Source of the DNA: DASWKG01 sp036396755
GTDB taxonomy: Bacteria; Actinomycetota; UBA4738; CALAEC01
NCBI GenBank assembly: GCA_036396755.1
Contig: DASWKG010000024.1
Coordinates: 1 to 46,539 of the forward strand
DNA length: 46,539 nucleotides
Direction of reading: 5' to 3'
Positions 39,063-46,539 of the stretch are shown in pieces. Each line of letters begins with the position of its first letter. Position 1 is the first letter of the stretch. The notes beneath the pieces were generated by a model. That model was not told where the DNA came from. It saw only the letters and a list, made by a program, of their open reading frames with translations, and ran no database searches. The translations under genes and the position numbers were made by a program.

Positions 39063-39536
39063 ATGGACCTGGAGGCACTGCTGGGCCCCCTCGTGGAGGG
39101 CATGGGCCTCGAGCTGGTCGAGGCCGGTTTCGCGCGCGAGGGCGGGCGCCGGATCCTCCGGGTCACGGTCGATCGAGAGGGCGGAATCGACCTCGACACG
39201 ATCGCCGAGGCCAGCGAGAAGGTCTCGCGCCGGCTCGACCTCGAGGACTTCGGCGGCGGGCCGTACACGCTCGAGGTGAGCTCGCCGGGGCTCGAGCGGC
39301 CGCTTCGCAACCCCGCCCAGTTCGCCCGGCAGGTCGGCGAGCGGGTCAAGGTGCGCACGATGGACCTGATCGACGGGTCGAGGACCCACCTGGGCACCCT
39401 CGTCGCCGCGGGCGACGACGACGTGACGATCGAGACCGACGAGGGGGCCCGGACCCTTCGGTACGCCGACATCGCGTCGGCGCGCACGGTGTTCGAGTGG
39501 GGCCCGAAGGACAAGAAGGACAGGAGCAGACGGTGA
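39063..39536 (+). CDS. rimP: Ribosome maturation factor RimP
   Basis: 157 aa from ATG 39063 (TTG 39054 would add three residues). RimP is needed for 30S maturation. The start MDLEALLGPLVEGMGLELVEAGF, the core GGRRILRVTVDREGGIDLDTIAEASEKVSRRLD and the signature YTLEVSSPGLERPLRNPAQF are typical. The Shine-Dalgarno sequence GGAGG lies only 2 nt before the ATG, unusually close. The stop overlaps the nusA GTG. First gene of the rimP-nusA-ylxR-infB operon. Confidence 0.95.
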   Translation: MDLEALLGPLVEGMGLELVEAGFAREGGRRILRVTVDREGGIDLDTIAEASEKVSRRLDLEDFGGGPYTLEVSSPGLERPLRNPAQFARQVGERVKVRTMDLIDGSRTHLGTLVAAGDDDVTIETDEGARTLRYADIASARTVFEWGPKDKKDRSRR

Positions 39537-40744
39537 CGCAAGAGCTGATGGGAGCGCTGCGCGAGCTCGAACGGGAGCGAGGCATCTCGTTCGAGACGCT
39601 GCTGCACGGGCTGGAGGAGGCGCTGGCCTCCGCCTACAAGTCCCACCTCGTCGGCGAGGAGGAGGAGGAGAAGGAGGTCCGCGTCTCCCTCGACCCCGAG
39701 AGCGAGCTGGGCGAGATGCAGGTCTTCATCCAGACCTACGACGAGGCCGGCAACCTGCTCGGCGAGGAGGAGGCCGAGCTCTCCGTCGAGCTCAAGGGTC
39801 GCATCGCCGCCCAGACGGCGAAGCAGGTGATCCTGCAGAAGATCCGCGAGGCCGAGCGTGAGATCACCTACGAGGAGTTCGCGGGCCGCGAGGGCGACAT
39901 CGTGACCGGCATCGTGCAGACGATCGTCAAGGACGACCGCCGCCGCCCGCCGCAGGTCGTGCTCGACCTGGGCAAGGTCGAGGCGCTGCTCCCGCAGAGC
40001 GAGCGCGTTCCCGCTGAGGCCTACCACCACGGCGACCGCCTGAAGGCGTACGTGATCGAGGTGCGCAAGGACACGAAGGGCCCGCAGATCATCGTGTCGC
40101 GGACGCACCCGCAGCTCTTGAAGGCGCTGTTCGAGCTGGAGGTTCCCGAGATGGCCGAGGGGATCGTCGAGATCCAGGCGATCGCCCGGGAGCCGGGGCA
40201 CCGCTCGAAGATCGCGGTCTCCTCGCGCGAGCCGGGCGTCGACCCGGTGGGCGCGTGCGTCGGCACGAAGGGGTCGCGCGTCCGCATGGTGGTGAACGAG
40301 CTGCGCGGCGAGAAGATCGACGTGGTCGAGTGGTCCGAGGACCCCCTCCGTTTCGTGGCCAGCGCGCTCGCGCCCGCGAAGGTGAAGGAGGTCCGCATCG
40401 ACGAGGAGGCGGGCACCGCGCTGGCCATCGTCCCCGACTACCAGCTGTCGCTGGCCATCGGGAAGGAGGGCCAGAACGCGAGGCTCGCGGCCCGTCTGAC
40501 CGGCTGGCGGATCGACATCAAGAGCGAGACGCAGGCCGCGGACGAGCAGGCGGCGCCGAGCCCCGCCCCGGTCGTCGAGGCGGAGCCGGTTGAGGCCGAA
40601 GCCCCCGCGGAGACGGAAGCCCCCGCGGAGACGGAAGCCCCCGCGGAGGCCGAAGCTCCCGCGGAGGCCGAAGCTCCCGCGGAGGCGGAAGCTCCCGCGG
40701 AGGCGGCCGGGGACGAGCCGGGGACCGCGGCCGAGAAGGAGTGA
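39533..40744 (+). CDS. nusA: Transcription termination/antitermination factor NusA with repeat tail
   Basis: 403 aa from GTG 39533. N-terminal RNA-polymerase-binding domain (~1-125), S1 domain (~126-200, REGDIVTGIVQTIVKD ... VEALLPQSERVP), then KH1 and KH2 (VGACVGTKGSRVRMVVNELRGEKIDVVEW; LSLAIGKEGQNARLAARLTGWRIDI). NusA modulates pausing, termination and rRNA antitermination. In place of acidic repeat domains there is a ~65-residue tail made of six hexapeptides (EAPAET/EAPAEA). The stop overlaps the ylxR GTG. Confidence 0.97.
   Translation: MTQELMGALRELERERGISFETLLHGLEEALASAYKSHLVGEEEEEKEVRVSLDPESELGEMQVFIQTYDEAGNLLGEEEAELSVELKGRIAAQTAKQVILQKIREAEREITYEEFAGREGDIVTGIVQTIVKDDRRRPPQVVLDLGKVEALLPQSERVPAEAYHHGDRLKAYVIEVRKDTKGPQIIVSRTHPQLLKALFELEVPEMAEGIVEIQAIAREPGHRSKIAVSSREPGVDPVGACVGTKGSRVRMVVNELRGEKIDVVEWSEDPLRFVASALAPAKVKEVRIDEEAGTALAIVPDYQLSLAIGKEGQNARLAARLTGWRIDIKSETQAADEQAAPSPAPVVEAEPVEAEAPAETEAPAETEAPAEAEAPAEAEAPAEAEAPAEAAGDEPGTAAEKE
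40598..40705 (+). repeat. Six tandem 18-bp units inside nusA
   Basis: Units at 40598, 40616, 40634, 40652, 40670 and 40688, each starting GAAGC and containing CCCGCGGAG, with a few changes between copies. In frame, encoding EAPAET or EAPAEA. Similar period and amino acids to the rpsP repeat, but a different DNA unit, so independent in origin. Confidence 0.9.
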
Positions 40745-41001
40745 CCCCGGAGCGGACCTGCGTGGCCTGTCGCGCCACGCGGTCGCAGGAGTCGTTCCTG
40801 CGCGTGGCCAGGGTCCGGGCCGGAGAGGCGGTCGTCGGTCGGGCGGCCCCGGGACGCGGCGCGTACGTGTGCCGCGATCCGGGATGCGTGAGGGACGCCG
40901 CCCGAAGGGGCGGCCTGGAGCGGGCTCTCCGGGCCCGCCTGTCGGAGGCGGATTTGACTAGGCTAGAGCAGCAACTGACGAGGAAGCTGGAGGGGCATTG
41001 A
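40741..41001 (+). CDS. ylxR: YlxR (DUF448) RNA-binding-like protein
   Basis: 86 aa from the GTG overlapping the nusA stop. The family signature RTCVACRATRSQESFLRVA and GRGAYVCRDPGCVRDAARRG, with its three Cys, is clear. YlxR is found between nusA and infB in many bacteria and has been linked to RNase P and to gene regulation. The stop overlaps the infB TTG. Confidence 0.94.
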   Translation: MTPERTCVACRATRSQESFLRVARVRAGEAVVGRAAPGRGAYVCRDPGCVRDAARRGGLERALRARLSEADLTRLEQQLTRKLEGH

Positions 41002-43082
41002 GGATCCACGAGCTTGCGAAAGAGCTCGACGTCAAGAGCAAGGACCTGCTCGGGGCGCTCGAGGAGATGGGCTACGGCGGGCTGACCGCCTCGTCCAGCG
41101 TGCCCGACGAGGCCGTCCCTCGCCTGCGCGCCTCCGGCGGGAAGGCCACGGGCAGCAAGCCCAAGGTGGTCACCGAGGAGCAGGTCCCCGAGCGCGTGGT
41201 GACCGCGCGCCGGAAGGCGAAGGAGCGCGAGGCCGCCGCGGCGGCCGAGGCCCCTCCGGCTCCCGTGGTCGAGGAGGCTCCCCCCGCGCCGGAGCCCGAG
41301 CCGGCTCCGGCCCCCGCGCCGCCCGCTCACGACGTGATCCGGGTGACGCGCGGTGCCACCGCGAAGGAGCTCGCGGAGAAGCTCGGCCTCGACCCCATGC
41401 AGGTGATGAAGAAGCTGCTCGACGTGGGCGAGATGGTCACCATCACGCAGTCCCTCTCCGACGAGGCGCTCGAGCTGGTCGCGGGCGAGCTGGGGTACGC
41501 GATCGAGGTCATCGCCCCCGATGAGGACGAGGAGCCCGACACCGACTCCGACGTCGACCCCGCCCGGCTGCGCCCCCGGCCTCCGGTCGTGACCGTCATG
41601 GGCCACGTCGACCACGGCAAGACCCTGCTCCTGGATGCGATCCGAAAGACCGACGTCGTCTCGTCCGAGGCCGGCGGCATCACCCAGCACATCGGCGCCT
41701 ACCAGGTGCACCAGGGCGAGAACGAGATCACCTTCATCGACACGCCCGGCCACGCCGCCTTCACCGCGATGCGCGCGCGCGGAGCGCAGGTCACCGACGT
41801 CGCCGTGCTGGTCGTGGCGGCCGACGACGGCGTGATGCCACAGACCGTCGAGGCCATCGACCACGCGCGGGCCGCGAAGGTCCCGATCGTCGTCGCGGTG
41901 AACAAGATCGACAAGCCCGAGTCCGACCCGATGCGCGTCCGCCAGCAGCTCGCCGACACCGGCATCCAGACGTCGGAGTGGGGCGGCGACCACGAGTTCG
42001 TCGACGTATCGGCGAAGAGCGGCGCCGGCCTCGACAAGCTGCTCGAGACCATCCTGCTCGTGTCCGAGCTCGCCGACCTCAAGGCCGACCCCGAGGCGAC
42101 GCCCCGCGGCGTCACCATCGAGGCGCACCTCGACAAGGGCCGGGGGCCGGTCGCCACCGTGCTGATCCGGCAGGGCACCCTCCGCGCCGGCGACGCGCTG
42201 GTCTCCGGAACGGCGTTCGGGCGCGTCCGCGCGATGCTGGACGAGCATGGCCAGCCGGTCGAGGAGGCGGGGCCCGGAAAGCCGATCGTGATCCTCGGCT
42301 GGGGCCACGTTCCGGAGGCCGGCGATGAGGTCCGCGTGGTCGGCGACGAGAAGGAGGCCCGCCGCATCGCGGGGGAGCGCGAGGCGCGCCTGCGGGCGGC
42401 CGACATGGTCCGGGCCCGCCCCGCCGCCACGCTGCAGGCGCTGGTGGCCGCCGCGGGCGAGGGCGAGGCCGCCGACCTCAACATCGTGCTCAAGGCCGAC
42501 GCGCAGGGCGGGCTCGAGGCCCTCGCCGACGCGCTCGAGAAGCTCTCGGGCGACGAGGTTCGGGTGAACATCCTGCATCGGAGCGTGGGCGCGGTCGCCG
42601 AGAGCGACGTGAACCTGGCGATGGCGTCCGGCGCCGTCGTCCTCGGCTTCAACGTGCGGCCCGACGTGAACGCCCGCCAGATGGCCGAGCGCGAGGGCGT
42701 CGACATCCGCGTGTACCGCGTGATCTACGAGGCCGTCGACGACATCAAGAGCGCGCTCTCGGGCATGCTCACCCCCGGCGAGGAGGAGGTCGAGCTGGGC
42801 CGCGCCGAGGTGCGCGAGACCTTCAAGGTCCCCAAGCTCGGCGTGATCGCCGGCTCGTACGTGACCGACGGCACGGTCACGAGGGGCGCGCGGGTGCGGC
42901 TGGTCCGCGACGGCGCGATCGTCTACGACGGCAAGGTCGAGTCGCTGCGGCGCTTCAAGGACGATGTCCGCGAGGTGCAGCAGGGGTTCGAGTGCGGCAT
43001 CGGGCTCGAGGACTTCCAGGACATCAAGGAGGGCGACATCCTCGAGGTGTACGAGATCCGCGAGGTGGCCCGGTCGCTCTAG
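40998..43082 (+). CDS. infB: Translation initiation factor IF-2
   Basis: 694 aa with a TTG start (GGAGGGG ribosome-binding site at 40989-40995). The first IF2-N domain (RIHELAKELDVKSKDLLGALEEMG) is followed by a short Ala/Pro/Glu linker and a second IF2-N-like domain (TAKELAEKLGLDPMQVMKKLL). The GTPase has G1 MGHVDHGKT, G2 T of GGITQHIGAY, G3 DTPGHAAFTAMRARGA and G4 NKID, then domain II, the C1 and C2 domains ending with EVYEIREVARSL. IF-2 brings fMet-tRNA to the 30S subunit. It is shorter than streptomycete/mycobacterial IF-2 because the linker is short. Confidence 0.97.
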   Translation: MRIHELAKELDVKSKDLLGALEEMGYGGLTASSSVPDEAVPRLRASGGKATGSKPKVVTEEQVPERVVTARRKAKEREAAAAAEAPPAPVVEEAPPAPEPEPAPAPAPPAHDVIRVTRGATAKELAEKLGLDPMQVMKKLLDVGEMVTITQSLSDEALELVAGELGYAIEVIAPDEDEEPDTDSDVDPARLRPRPPVVTVMGHVDHGKTLLLDAIRKTDVVSSEAGGITQHIGAYQVHQGENEITFIDTPGHAAFTAMRARGAQVTDVAVLVVAADDGVMPQTVEAIDHARAAKVPIVVAVNKIDKPESDPMRVRQQLADTGIQTSEWGGDHEFVDVSAKSGAGLDKLLETILLVSELADLKADPEATPRGVTIEAHLDKGRGPVATVLIRQGTLRAGDALVSGTAFGRVRAMLDEHGQPVEEAGPGKPIVILGWGHVPEAGDEVRVVGDEKEARRIAGEREARLRAADMVRARPAATLQALVAAAGEGEAADLNIVLKADAQGGLEALADALEKLSGDEVRVNILHRSVGAVAESDVNLAMASGAVVLGFNVRPDVNARQMAEREGVDIRVYRVIYEAVDDIKSALSGMLTPGEEEVELGRAEVRETFKVPKLGVIAGSYVTDGTVTRGARVRLVRDGAIVYDGKVESLRRFKDDVREVQQGFECGIGLEDFQDIKEGDILEVYEIREVARSL

Positions 43083-43093
43083 CGCCGGTCGCC

Positions 43094-43387
43094 ATGCTGG
43101 TCGCGCTCTCCTCCTTCGACATCCGGATCCCGATGGCCGACTCGCTGAAGGGCAAGCGGCACGTCGTGAAGTCGCTGACCGCGGGGCTCCGCGGCAAGTT
43201 CAACGTCGCAGTGGCCGAGGTCGACCACCAGGACCTCCGCCAGCGGGCGACGCTCGCGGTCTCGGCGGTGGCCGGTGAGGGCTATCAGCTCAAGAAGGTG
43301 ATGCTCGAGGTTGCCCGCTACATCGAGCGGCAGCCCGAGGTGGAGCTCCTGGAGCACCGGATGACCCTGCACTCCCAGGACGACTGA
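43094..43387 (+). CDS. DUF503 (YlxP-like) protein
   Basis: 97 aa from ATG 43094. The sequence IRIPMADSLKGKRHVVKSLTAGLRGKFNVAVAEVDHQDLRQRATLAV is the family signature. YlxP lies between infB and rbfA in many Gram-positive bacteria and is thought to assist ribosome-related processes; no activity is established. It is a small ferredoxin-like domain without catalytic motifs. Confidence 0.93.
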   Translation: MLVALSSFDIRIPMADSLKGKRHVVKSLTAGLRGKFNVAVAEVDHQDLRQRATLAVSAVAGEGYQLKKVMLEVARYIERQPEVELLEHRMTLHSQDD

Positions 43388-43390
43388 GCG

Positions 43391-43750
43391 ATGCCCGACG
43401 GCGCACGGACCGACAGGGTCTCCGAGGAGATCCGCGAGATCCTCGCCGAGGAGGTCCCGAGGCTGAAGGACCCTCGCGTGGGCTTCGTCACGATCACCGC
43501 GGTCGACGTGACGCCCGACCTCCGTCGAGCCGTCGTCTACTACACGGTGCTGGGCGAGGAGTCGGAGCAGAAGGCGACCCGGGCCGGCCTGCGGTCGGCG
43601 CGGGCGCGGCTCCGGCAGGTGATCGGTGGCCAGGTGCGGCTGAAGGTGGTGCCGGACCTCGACTTCCGGCTCGACGACGGCGAGCAGGAGGCGCGCCGCG
43701 TGGAGGAGCTGCTCGAGAAGATCCACAAGGAGGACGCCGATGATCGCTGA
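43391..43750 (+). CDS. rbfA: Ribosome-binding factor A
   Basis: 119 aa, starting 3 bp after the previous stop. RbfA is a KH-fold factor for late 30S maturation and cold adaptation. Signatures: RTDRVSEEIREILAEEVPRLKDPRVGFVTITAVDVTPDLRRAVVYY and RLRQVIGGQVRLKVVPDLDFRLD. The end overlaps the next gene by 11 bp. Confidence 0.96.
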   Translation: MPDGARTDRVSEEIREILAEEVPRLKDPRVGFVTITAVDVTPDLRRAVVYYTVLGEESEQKATRAGLRSARARLRQVIGGQVRLKVVPDLDFRLDDGEQEARRVEELLEKIHKEDADDR

Positions 43751-44732
43751 AGCGCTTTGGGACGAGGCCGTGAAGGCGATCGATGACGCCGACGAGGTCG
43801 CGCTGGTCTGTCACGTGAACCCCGACCCCGACGCGATGGGCTCGATGCTGGGGCTCGCGTGCTTCCTCGCCGAGCGCGGAACCAGGGTCGTGGCCGCCTG
43901 GCCGAACGACCCCACCGAGCCGCCGCGATGGCTCGAGGCCCTGCCGGGGCGCGAGCACCTCGTCGCGCCCCGCGACCTGCCGAAGCAGCCGAAGCTGCTG
44001 ATCACGCTCGACGCGGCCGCGGCGAACCGGCTCGATGGGCTCATCCACCTCCTCGACCGCGCTCCCACGATCATCTGCATCGACCACCACCGGACGAACC
44101 CCGGCTTCGGGACCATCAACCTCATCGACGGCGAGGCCGCGGCCACCGCCCAGCTCGTGTTCCAGCTCATCGAGCGGATGGGCGGCGGGTTCGGCCCCGA
44201 CACGGCGGCGAACCTCTACGCGGGCCTCATCACCGACACCGGCCGCTTCCAGTTCGAGGCGACGAGCCCCGAGGTGCTGCGCATCGCGGCCGCCCTCCGC
44301 GAGCAGCCGTTCGACCACGCGCGCCTCGCGCAGGCGCTCTACGAGGACAACTCGCTCGCGTACCTCCGCCTGCTCGGCGCGGTGCTCGACCGGGCCGCGC
44401 TGGTCGAGGAGGCGGGCCTCGTCTGGACCCACCTGTCGAAGGCCGACCTCGAGGGCGCGGGCGTCTCGATCCAGGACACCGACGATCTGATCGACGTGAT
44501 CCGCACGGCCCGGGAGTCCGACGTGAGCGCCGTGCTCAAGGAGCAGCGCGACGGCGGCTGGAAGGTCTCGATGCGCTCGCGCGGCGCCACCAACGTGGCC
44601 GAGGTGGCCGAGGTGTTCGGCGGTGGCGGCCACCGGTTGGCGGCCGGCTACTCCTCGGATGGGTCGCTCGACGAGACCGTCAAGGCGCTCACCGAGCGCC
44701 TCACCGCCGCCCGCGCGTCGCGCGCTTCGTGA
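43740..44732 (+). CDS. nrnA: DHH-family phosphoesterase (NrnA / pAp phosphatase type)
   Basis: 330 aa. DHH domain motifs: VCHVNPDPDAMGS (His and Asp ligands), LITLDAAAANR, CIDHHRTNPGF and the later GLITDTGRF; DHHA1 domain with VFGGGGHRLAAGY. NrnA-type enzymes degrade nanoRNA and pAp; the M. tuberculosis homolog at this locus (Rv2837c) also acts on cyclic dinucleotides. The exact substrate cannot be read from the sequence. It overlaps rbfA by 11 bp and truB by 4 bp. Confidence 0.93.
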   Translation: MIAEALWDEAVKAIDDADEVALVCHVNPDPDAMGSMLGLACFLAERGTRVVAAWPNDPTEPPRWLEALPGREHLVAPRDLPKQPKLLITLDAAAANRLDGLIHLLDRAPTIICIDHHRTNPGFGTINLIDGEAAATAQLVFQLIERMGGGFGPDTAANLYAGLITDTGRFQFEATSPEVLRIAAALREQPFDHARLAQALYEDNSLAYLRLLGAVLDRAALVEEAGLVWTHLSKADLEGAGVSIQDTDDLIDVIRTARESDVSAVLKEQRDGGWKVSMRSRGATNVAEVAEVFGGGGHRLAAGYSSDGSLDETVKALTERLTAARASRAS

Positions 44733-45571
44733 CGCCGGACGGCCTCCTGCTCGTCGCCAAGCCGACCGGCATCACCTCCCACGACGCGGTCGACGCCGTT
44801 CGCCGCGCGCTCGGCGTCAAGAAGGTCGGCCACGCCGGCACGCTCGACCCGATGGCCTCGGGGCTCCTCGTCATGGGCGTGGGCCGCGCGACCCGCCTGT
44901 TGCGCTTCCTCGGCGGCCTCGACAAGGAGTACGAGGGCACCGGGAAGCTCGGAGTGGAGACCGACACGCTGGACGCCGACGGCGAGGTCGTTCGGACCGC
45001 GGAGGTCGAGGTCACCGAGGCCGAGCTGGCGGCCGCGATGGCGGGATTCGTCGGCGAGATCCAGCAGGTCCCGCCCGCGTACTCGGCGGTGAGCGTCGCC
45101 GGCGAGCGCAGCTACCGCGCGGCGCGCCGAGGAGAGGCGGTCGAGGCCACGCCGCGCACCGTCCGAGTCGACGCGTTCGACCTGGAGCGGTTCGAGCCGC
45201 CCGACTTCGACGTCCGCGTCGTGTGCTCGAGCGGCACGTACGTCCGTTCCCTCGTCGCCGACGTCGGGACGCGCCTCGGCTGCGGCGCCCACCTCACGAG
45301 GCTCGTGCGCACCAGGATCGGCCGGTACCGGCTCTCGGAGGCGGTCGCCCCCGAGGCCGCGAGCGACCCGCTCCCCATCGAGCGCGCGGTCGCCCACCTC
45401 CCGAGGATCGAGATCGAGGCCGTTGAGGCCGTCGCCGCCCGCCACGGCCGCCCCCTCGGGCCCGCCGGCATCGAGGGCCCCTACGCCATCTTCGACGATC
45501 GGGGCAGCCTGGTCGGCGTCTACCGGGACGACGGCGCGAAGGCCCGCCCCGAGGTGGTCATCCCTGCGTAG
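44729..45571 (+). CDS. truB: tRNA pseudouridine55 synthase TruB
   Basis: 280 aa from the GTG overlapping the nrnA stop. The catalytic Asp40 is in KVGHAGTLDPMASGLL. Further signatures: GLLLVAKPTGITSHDAV, DKEYEGTGKLGVETDTLDADG, QVPPAYSAVSVAGERSYRAAR and VVCSSGTYVRSLVADVG. A C-terminal TruB_C/PUA-like region follows. TruB makes pseudouridine 55 in the T loop of tRNA. In most bacteria ribF follows; here it does not. Confidence 0.96.
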   Translation: MTPDGLLLVAKPTGITSHDAVDAVRRALGVKKVGHAGTLDPMASGLLVMGVGRATRLLRFLGGLDKEYEGTGKLGVETDTLDADGEVVRTAEVEVTEAELAAAMAGFVGEIQQVPPAYSAVSVAGERSYRAARRGEAVEATPRTVRVDAFDLERFEPPDFDVRVVCSSGTYVRSLVADVGTRLGCGAHLTRLVRTRIGRYRLSEAVAPEAASDPLPIERAVAHLPRIEIEAVEAVAARHGRPLGPAGIEGPYAIFDDRGSLVGVYRDDGAKARPEVVIPA

Positions 45572-45796
45572 CCTCTGCGAGAAGTTCGTTGGCCGAGGTG
45601 GGTCCCGGTATGCGCACCACATCCCTGAAACCGGGTCGCAAACCTCGCAGATCGGAACCCTCATGATGTGGACGCCTCAGCCGACTTGTGCGTTCGAACA
45701 AAGGAAGCCCGTAGCCCGAGCGAGAAATGGTGGAGCGGTGGGTGGTGGGAAGTGGTGGCTGGACGCTCTTGCGAGGATCACAACGATGAGGTGGAG
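45572..45796 (+). other. Intergenic region after truB with nested inverted repeats
   Basis: 225 bp without a convincing gene. CTGCGAG (45575-45581) and CTCGCAG (45644-45650) enclose CCCGGT (45604-45609) and ACCGGG (45630-45635). No T-run follows. Composition changes here from the strong GC bias of the operon to a more mixed one. No tRNA, attachment site or transposon end was recognised. Confidence 0.4.
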
Positions 45797-46539
45797 ATGA
45801 TCGTCTCTCGCTCCGACCCCGAACAGACCGAGCCACGCCTGACGCGGCCGACAAGTCCGGCCGCCGTGGACCCGCGCCCGCTCATATCCCCCTCTTTCGT
45901 TGGGCGCGAAAAGGAGTTAGACCAGCTGACCGAGGTTCTCCTAAGCCGACCGGCGATCGGGGTGGTGGAGGGGGAAGCCGGGGTGGGGAAGACCCGGTTG
46001 GTCCGGGAATTGCTCCGGAACCACAAGGGCCTTGCTCTTCTAGGCTACTGCCACCCGATGCGTGAGCCTTTCCCGCTCGGTCCCTTCGCAGAGGCGCTCG
46101 GGGGAGCCGCTGACGCGTTCGCAAACGTCATATTCAGCCCGGCGTCCGGCGCGGCTTCAAGGCTCCTACCGGAGCTGGCGCACCTGCTTCCCGGTGCCCC
46201 CGAAGGCGGCGACGATCCAAGAGCGGAGCGACACGTACTTCTGCGGTCGCTGGTTGCGCTCCTGAACGATCTTGGGCCGACTCTCCTGGTTCTGGAGGAT
46301 CTCCACTGGGCTGATGACGCCACACTCGAGCTGCTGGCGCTCCTTCAGGCGCGCTTTCCCGAAGGGCTCGTCCTCGTCGGCACATTTCGGCGTGAGGACA
46401 CATCGGCGGGTTCACCTGTTCGCACTCTGTCATCTCGACTGTCGGAGGGAGTGACCGGTGTAAACATCGAGCTAAGCCCACTGGACATCACAGACGTCCG
46501 GAACCTGGTCTCGTTCATGCTGGCGACCGACCAGGTATC
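45797..46539 (+). CDS. LuxR/LAL-type AAA ATPase regulator, N-terminal part (truncated by window end)
   Basis: 247 codons and running off the end. The ATG at 45797 follows a GAGGTGGAG sequence. After a ~35-residue leader come FVGREKELDQL (typical of AAA_16 ATPases), Walker A VVEGEAGVGKTRLVREL (~67-83) and Walker B TLLVLEDLHWADDATLELL (~164-182). This layout is that of large MalT/LAL-type or adenylate-cyclase-linked ATPases; a LuxR DNA-binding domain is expected at the unseen C-terminus. Codons rare in the rest of the window (TTA, CTA, ATA, ACA, AGT, GTA) occur repeatedly, suggesting recent transfer. The alternative is a kinase- or cyclase-associated ATPase. Confidence 0.75.
   Translation, partial: MIVSRSDPEQTEPRLTRPTSPAAVDPRPLISPSFVGREKELDQLTEVLLSRPAIGVVEGEAGVGKTRLVRELLRNHKGLALLGYCHPMREPFPLGPFAEALGGAADAFANVIFSPASGAASRLLPELAHLLPGAPEGGDDPRAERHVLLRSLVALLNDLGPTLLVLEDLHWADDATLELLALLQARFPEGLVLVGTFRREDTSAGSPVRTLSSRLSEGVTGVNIELSPLDITDVRNLVSFMLATDQV

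Noticed and set aside
40598..40705. Regular 18-bp repeats as a possible CRISPR or intergenic repeat array
   Set aside because: They are in frame within nusA, contiguous without spacers, and encode a hexapeptide tail.
45558..45854. Minus-strand 98-codon frame after truB
   Set aside because: No ribosome-binding site or recognised motif; it overlaps both truB and the start of the AAA regulator gene.

Overview
The window is a 46.5 kb block of chromosome from a high-GC actinobacterium (Actinomycetota). Evidence: very strong G/C preference at third codon positions, frequent GTG/TTG starts and GTGA/ATGA overlaps, an actinobacterial DUF2469 gene, a WhiG-type sigma factor, and a gene order that follows the one known from Mycobacterium and Streptomyces. 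EF-Ts is of the short (~200 aa) type and several core proteins carry unusual tails, so a lineage outside the classical Mycobacteriales/Streptomycetales (for example a deep-branching class known mainly from environmental genomes) is likely. That placement is an inference. No rRNA, tRNA, CRISPR array or insertion sequence was recognised.

Layout. 1-4.6 kb: rsmD end, coaD, a coiled-coil protein, DUF177, rpmF, rnc, mutM-like, then pncA (the first of two clear minus-strand genes) and acyP. 4.6-10.8 kb: smc, ftsY, a lone response-regulator receiver and ffh (chromosome condensation and the SRP pathway). 10.9-15.2 kb: rpsP-khpA-rimM-trmD, rplS-lepB-rnhB-DUF2469. 15.2-21.4 kb: a DNA-processing and differentiation cluster of yraN, a GYD protein, comM, dprA, xerC, a whiG-like sigma factor and an M23 peptidase. 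21.4-23.8 kb: a secreted/anchored PQQ-type beta-propeller and a multi-spanning membrane protein. 23.9-32.1 kb: rpsB-tsf-pyrH-frr-cdsA-dxr-rseP-ispG (translation, UMP, lipid and MEP isoprenoid precursors, site-2 protease). 32.2-39.0 kb: accessory secreted proteins around proS (an LVIVD propeller with a PA-like insert; a neutral-ceramidase-like hydrolase on the minus strand). 39.0-45.6 kb: the rimP-nusA-ylxR-infB-DUF503-rbfA-nrnA-truB operon. 45.6 kb to the end: the start of a LuxR/LAL-type AAA regulator of different base composition, at the place where ribF would be expected.

Most notable observations. (1) Three promoters in the DNA-processing cluster (yraN, comM-dprA, M23 peptidase) match the mycobacterial PafBC / RecA-independent DNA-damage promoter motif TGTCRG...TANNNT, with identical spacing. 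(2) About a dozen genes have a TANNNT -10 hexamer only 6-9 nt before the start codon, which implies pervasive leaderless transcription and helps fix several starts. (3) A GC hairpin followed by eight T lies immediately before the rimP start, inside a 9-bp inverted repeat that covers the Shine-Dalgarno sequence; this looks like an attenuator of the rimP-nusA-infB operon. (4) The whiG-like gene has no ATG/GTG/TTG start that preserves its conserved N-terminus; an ATC codon sits behind a good Shine-Dalgarno sequence. (5) A single-domain response regulator is coupled between the SRP receptor and SRP54 genes. (6) CdsA carries a ~317-residue highly acidic N-terminal extension, and S16, S2 and NusA carry Ala/Glu/Pro-rich tails, partly built from 15-18 bp tandem repeats.
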